Shown: positions 61,331 to 64,000 of the stretch, piece by piece
Position numbering within the stretch: position 1 is the stretch's first letter
Layout: each line of letters starts with the position of its first letter
NCBI RefSeq assembly: GCF_003990355.1
Contig: NZ_CP034670.1
Span: 1,116,001-1,180,000 of the forward strand
Direction: 5' to 3'
Source of the DNA: Eikenella corrodens
Lineage (GTDB): Bacteria > Pseudomonadota > Gammaproteobacteria > Burkholderiales > Neisseriaceae
Length of the DNA: 64,000 bases
Notes under the pieces: generated by a model
Seen by the model: only the letters and a program-made list of their open reading frames with translations
Told to the model about the DNA's origin: nothing
The model's database searches: none
Position numbers and translations under genes: made by a program

Positions 61331-61348
61331 GCGCGCCGGGTGTGGCAT

Positions 61349-61391
61349 AAAGGCTACCTGAAAACCGAAGCCAAGTTTTCAGGTAGCCTTT
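61349..61391 (+). terminator. Inverted DUS pair after kdsD
   Basis: AAAGGCTACCTGAAAA and TTTTCAGGTAGCCTTT form a perfect 16-bp stem with an 11-base loop, between kdsD and the EamA gene. Confidence 0.7.
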
Positions 61392-61408
61392 GTCTTTGGA
61401 AAAATCAG

Positions 61409-62290
61409 ATGAAACAACAAACTATTTCTTATGCCGCGCCGCTGTTGGTGTTGGGCTGCGTGGTGTTCGGGCTGGGCAGCCTGATTGTGAAATTTGTGCA
61501 GGTGGGCCCGTATGCGGTGGCGTTTTGGCGGCTGGCAGTGGCGGCGGCGGTGTTTTGGCTGCTGATGCGCCATTTCGGGCAGAAGCTGCCGCAGAGTGCG
61601 CGGGCGTTGCGCTTTGCTGCGTTGGCCGGGGTATTTCTGGCCTTCGATTTGGCGTTGTGGCACGAGAGCATCCATGCGGTGGGGCCGGGTATTTCTGCGC
61701 TGCTCAACAGCTTGCAGATTTTTTTCTTATCGGCCATCGGCGTGATTTTTTACGGTGAACGCTTGGGCAAGTTGCAGCTGGCGAGCCTGCTGTTGGCGGT
61801 GGCCGGGGTGGCGCTTATCGGCAGCCCGGAGTTCGGGCACAACGGCCGGGCGGTGTGGGGGTTTGTGAGCGGCACGGCTTCGGGGGCGATGTTGGCGCTG
61901 TCGATGGTATTTGTGCGCAAAACGCATGAGGCGGAGCGGGTGGCGCTGTTTCCGATGATGATGGTGCTCAGCGCAGGCGGGGCGTTGGCATTGGTGGTGC
62001 CGGCGCTGCTGCTCGACAGCGGGGCGCTGTATCCGGCCGGCTGGCGCGATGTGGGGCTGGTGCTGGTGTATGGCGTGGTGATGCAGTGCTTTGCCTGGGG
62101 TTTGATTGCTTATGCGATTCCGCTGCTGTCGCTCTCGCTCACCGGGCTGCTGTTGCTTTCCGAGCCGGTGGCGGCGCTGCTGATTGATTATTTTCTGCTG
62201 AGCAAGCCGATTAACGGCTGGCAGTGGGGTGGCGCGGTGCTGACTTTGGTGGCGATTTATTTGGGCTCGCTGAAGGAAAACGCGGCTTGA
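61409..62290 (+). CDS. EamA/DMT-family transporter
   Basis: Ten-helix drug/metabolite transporter of 293 residues with two EamA halves. FRLAVAAAVFWL-like FWRLAVAAAVFWLLMRHFGQ and the ends of each repeat (GVALIGSP; LVAIYLGSLK) follow the family pattern, and LLLLSEPVAALLIDYFLL is the second-half signature. The ATG at 61409 (MKQQTISYAA) is chosen; the open frame to 61340 translates the DUS hairpin. The substrate is unknown. Confidence 0.88.
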   Translation: MKQQTISYAAPLLVLGCVVFGLGSLIVKFVQVGPYAVAFWRLAVAAAVFWLLMRHFGQKLPQSARALRFAALAGVFLAFDLALWHESIHAVGPGISALLNSLQIFFLSAIGVIFYGERLGKLQLASLLLAVAGVALIGSPEFGHNGRAVWGFVSGTASGAMLALSMVFVRKTHEAERVALFPMMMVLSAGGALALVVPALLLDSGALYPAGWRDVGLVLVYGVVMQCFAWGLIAYAIPLLSLSLTGLLLLSEPVAALLIDYFLLSKPINGWQWGGAVLTLVAIYLGSLKENAA

Positions 62291-62595
62291 GGCTACCTGA
62301 AAATGCATGTGGCGGGTTTCTGCGAAGTAAAAACCTGCTTGGCCGATTAAAGCCATATTCCTGCCGATGTGTGGCATTTGGTTTTCAGGTAGCCTTGTTT
62401 TACGATGAATAATAGGCTTTTTATTGCTTGGATTTTTAGTTCCAATTAATAAAATTGCCGATATTTGACAGCACGGTGCTTGACCGGACGGGGGCGATTC
62501 TTTACGATTGCTTGCAAAATCGTTGTTGATGTAAGTTGCGGCGGCCGCTGTACTTTGGCAAATGGCCGCCATCCACATTTTAAGAGGTATTCAAC
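62291..62595. promoter_or_regulatory. Intergenic region upstream of the symporter gene
   Basis: 305 bases without a gene. It contains DUS copies at about 62290 and 62380 in opposite orientation, then an AT-rich stretch (62398-62470) that probably contains the promoter of the downstream symporter gene. No specific site could be assigned. Confidence 0.45.
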
Positions 62596-64000
62596 GTGTC
62601 TAATCCGCAAAATCCCAAGCGCGAAACCTTCTCCAGCCGGCGGGCGTTTATGTTTGCCGCCATCGGCTCGGCGGTGGGTTTGGGCAATATCTGGCGCTTT
62701 CCCTATGTGGCATATAAAAACGGCGGCGGGGCGTTTATCCTGCCGTATTTGGTGGCGCTGCTCACGGCGGGCATCCCGCTTTTGTTTCTCGATTATGCGG
62801 TGGGCCACCGCTATCGCGGCTCGCCGCCGTTGGCGTTCCGCCGTCTCGACCGCCGGTTTGAAACCATCGGCTGGTGGAATGTGTTGGTAAACGTGCTCAT
62901 CGGGCTTTACTACGCGGTGATTTTAGGTTGGGCGGCCAGCTACACCTATTATTCGCTCAATGCGGCCTGGGGCGCGAATCCTGCCGATTTCTTCTTCAAA
63001 GACTATTTGCAGATGGCTTCGGACGTGTCGGCGCAGATGCAGTTTGTGGCGCAGGTAACCGTGCCGCTGGTGCTAGTGTGGCTGGCCACGCTGCTGATTT
63101 TGGCCTTCGGCGTGCAAAAGGGCGTGGCGCGCGCGTCCACTTTCTTTATGCCGCTGTTGGTGGTGATGTTTGTGCTCTTGGTGGGGATTGCGCTGTTTTT
63201 GCCGGGCGCGGCCAAGGGTTTGGACGTGTTGTTTACCCCGGATTGGAGCAAGCTGGCCAGCTCGGAAGTGTGGGTGGCGGCTTATGGGCAGATTTTCTTC
63301 TCGCTCTCGGTGTGCTTCGGCATCATGATCACTTATTCTTCCTATATGAAACGTGATTCGGACTTAACCGGCACGGGCATGGTGGTGGCGTTTGCCAACA
63401 GCAGCTTCGAATTGCTGGCCGGCATCGGCGTGTTTGCCGCGCTGGGCTTTATTGCCACGGCCAACGGGCAGCAGGTGGGCGATGTGGCCGCCGGCGGCAT
63501 CGGCCTGGCCTTTATCGCATTCCCCACCATCATCAACCAGGCACCGGCCGGCGCGCTGATCGGCCTGCTGTTTTTCGGCTCGCTGGTGTTCGCCGGGCTC
63601 ACTTCGCTGATTTCCGTGCTGGAAGTGGTGATTGCGGCGGTGCAGGACAAACTGAAAATCGGCCGCGTGGCCGCCACGCTGGCGGTGGGCGTGCCGATGA
63701 TGACGGCTTCGGTGCTGTTGTTCGGCACTACCACCGGCCTGCCGGTATTGGATGTGCTGGATAAATTTGTGAACACCTACGGTATCGTGGCCGCCGGTTT
63801 CCTGTATGTGTTGTGCGTGGTGCTGAGCCGCCATCTGGGCGTACTTTCCCGCCACATCAACAAAACTTCCTCGCTGAAAGTGGGCAAAACCTGGCTGCTG
63901 TTTGTGGGCGCGGTAACGCCCCTGGTGTTGGGCACCATGCTCTTCACCGACACGCGCTCGCTGCTCACCGAAGGCTATGGCGGCTACCCGGCTTGGTTTG
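62596..64000 (+). CDS. Sodium-dependent transporter of the SNF/NSS family (C-terminus beyond window)
   Basis: 468 codons are present before the edge and nearly the full family length is reached. The N-terminal FMFAAIGSAVGLGNIWRFPY is the defining NSS motif with the sodium- and substrate-binding unwound part of TM1. KNGGGAFILPYL and LDYAVGHRY follow, then about ten further hydrophobic segments. Bacterial members carry amino acids with sodium. The start is a GTG at 62596 with TAAGAGGTAT upstream; no ATG lies at the family N-terminus. Confidence 0.92.
   Translation, partial: MSNPQNPKRETFSSRRAFMFAAIGSAVGLGNIWRFPYVAYKNGGGAFILPYLVALLTAGIPLLFLDYAVGHRYRGSPPLAFRRLDRRFETIGWWNVLVNVLIGLYYAVILGWAASYTYYSLNAAWGANPADFFFKDYLQMASDVSAQMQFVAQVTVPLVLVWLATLLILAFGVQKGVARASTFFMPLLVVMFVLLVGIALFLPGAAKGLDVLFTPDWSKLASSEVWVAAYGQIFFSLSVCFGIMITYSSYMKRDSDLTGTGMVVAFANSSFELLAGIGVFAALGFIATANGQQVGDVAAGGIGLAFIAFPTIINQAPAGALIGLLFFGSLVFAGLTSLISVLEVVIAAVQDKLKIGRVAATLAVGVPMMTASVLLFGTTTGLPVLDVLDKFVNTYGIVAAGFLYVLCVVLSRHLGVLSRHINKTSSLKVGKTWLLFVGAVTPLVLGTMLFTDTRSLLTEGYGGYPAWF

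Overview
ORGANISM. The window is a chromosomal segment from a member of the Neisseriaceae, most likely Eikenella (E. corrodens or a close relative). Three things point there. (1) The 12-mer AGGCTACCTGAA and its reverse complement occur dozens of times, mostly between genes; this is the Eikenella dialect of the neisserial DNA uptake sequence (DUS). (2) The gene content is neisserial: pilMNOPQ-aroK-aroB, hpuA-hpuB with a Slam and hemO, the yajR-like MFS gene overlapping ssb, and Correia-type elements. (3) The left edge carries an inducible-type lysine decarboxylase, a classical Eikenella trait. No tRNA, rRNA, CRISPR array, prophage or transposase-bearing IS was seen. LAYOUT. 1-5.3 kb: lysine decarboxylase (cut by the edge), a long leader with two Correia elements, a LOG-family hydrolase, a DUF1330 gene destroyed by a Correia element, and a tryptophan/tyrosine permease. 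5.9-15.2 kb: PBP1A, divergent from the type IV pilus assembly operon pilMNOPQ, which runs on into aroK-aroB. 15.4-20.3 kb: small accessory genes, a PAP2 phosphatase, a Sel1-repeat protein and leucyl aminopeptidase, with several Correia elements. 20.4-26.3 kb: a haem-acquisition island (Slam, HpuA lipoprotein, frameshifted HpuB receptor, haem oxygenase). 26.5-33.9 kb: zinc/cation efflux, ubiX, rlmB, thiE, folE2, pspC-domain protein, gshB, dgkA and the copper chaperone PCuAC. 33.9-39.4 kb: a tandem pair of unrecognised membrane proteins (the first frameshifted), gamma carbonic anhydrase, serC and an LCM-type methyltransferase. 39.8-43.1 kb: pyruvate formate-lyase and its activase. 43.4-51.4 kb: small lipoproteins, an amino-acid binding protein, a lytic transglycosylase, DUF4304, an MFS exporter with ssb, a YfaE-like ferredoxin, an NlpE-like lipoprotein and obgE. 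51.6-64 kb: gabD, a zinc-finger/membrane/peptidoglycan-binding fusion, a DUF4189 protein, yebC, a RhuM-Fic gene split by a Correia element, transaldolase divergent from kdsD, an EamA transporter and a sodium:neurotransmitter-type symporter (cut by the edge). HOW IT WORKS TOGETHER. Most genes are core metabolism and envelope functions in short operons, and many end in an inverted pair of DUS that can fold as a hairpin. The accessory signal has four parts: the Slam-hpuAB-hemO haem island; at least ten full-length Correia-like miniature elements, two of which interrupt genes and two of which sit directly upstream of accessory genes; two accessory genes (DUF4304 and DUF4189) each bracketed by direct repeats that contain DUS; and the zinc-finger fusion protein. 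The most informative single observation is the RhuM-Fic locus: removing the element with one copy of the duplicated TA restores the reading frame exactly.
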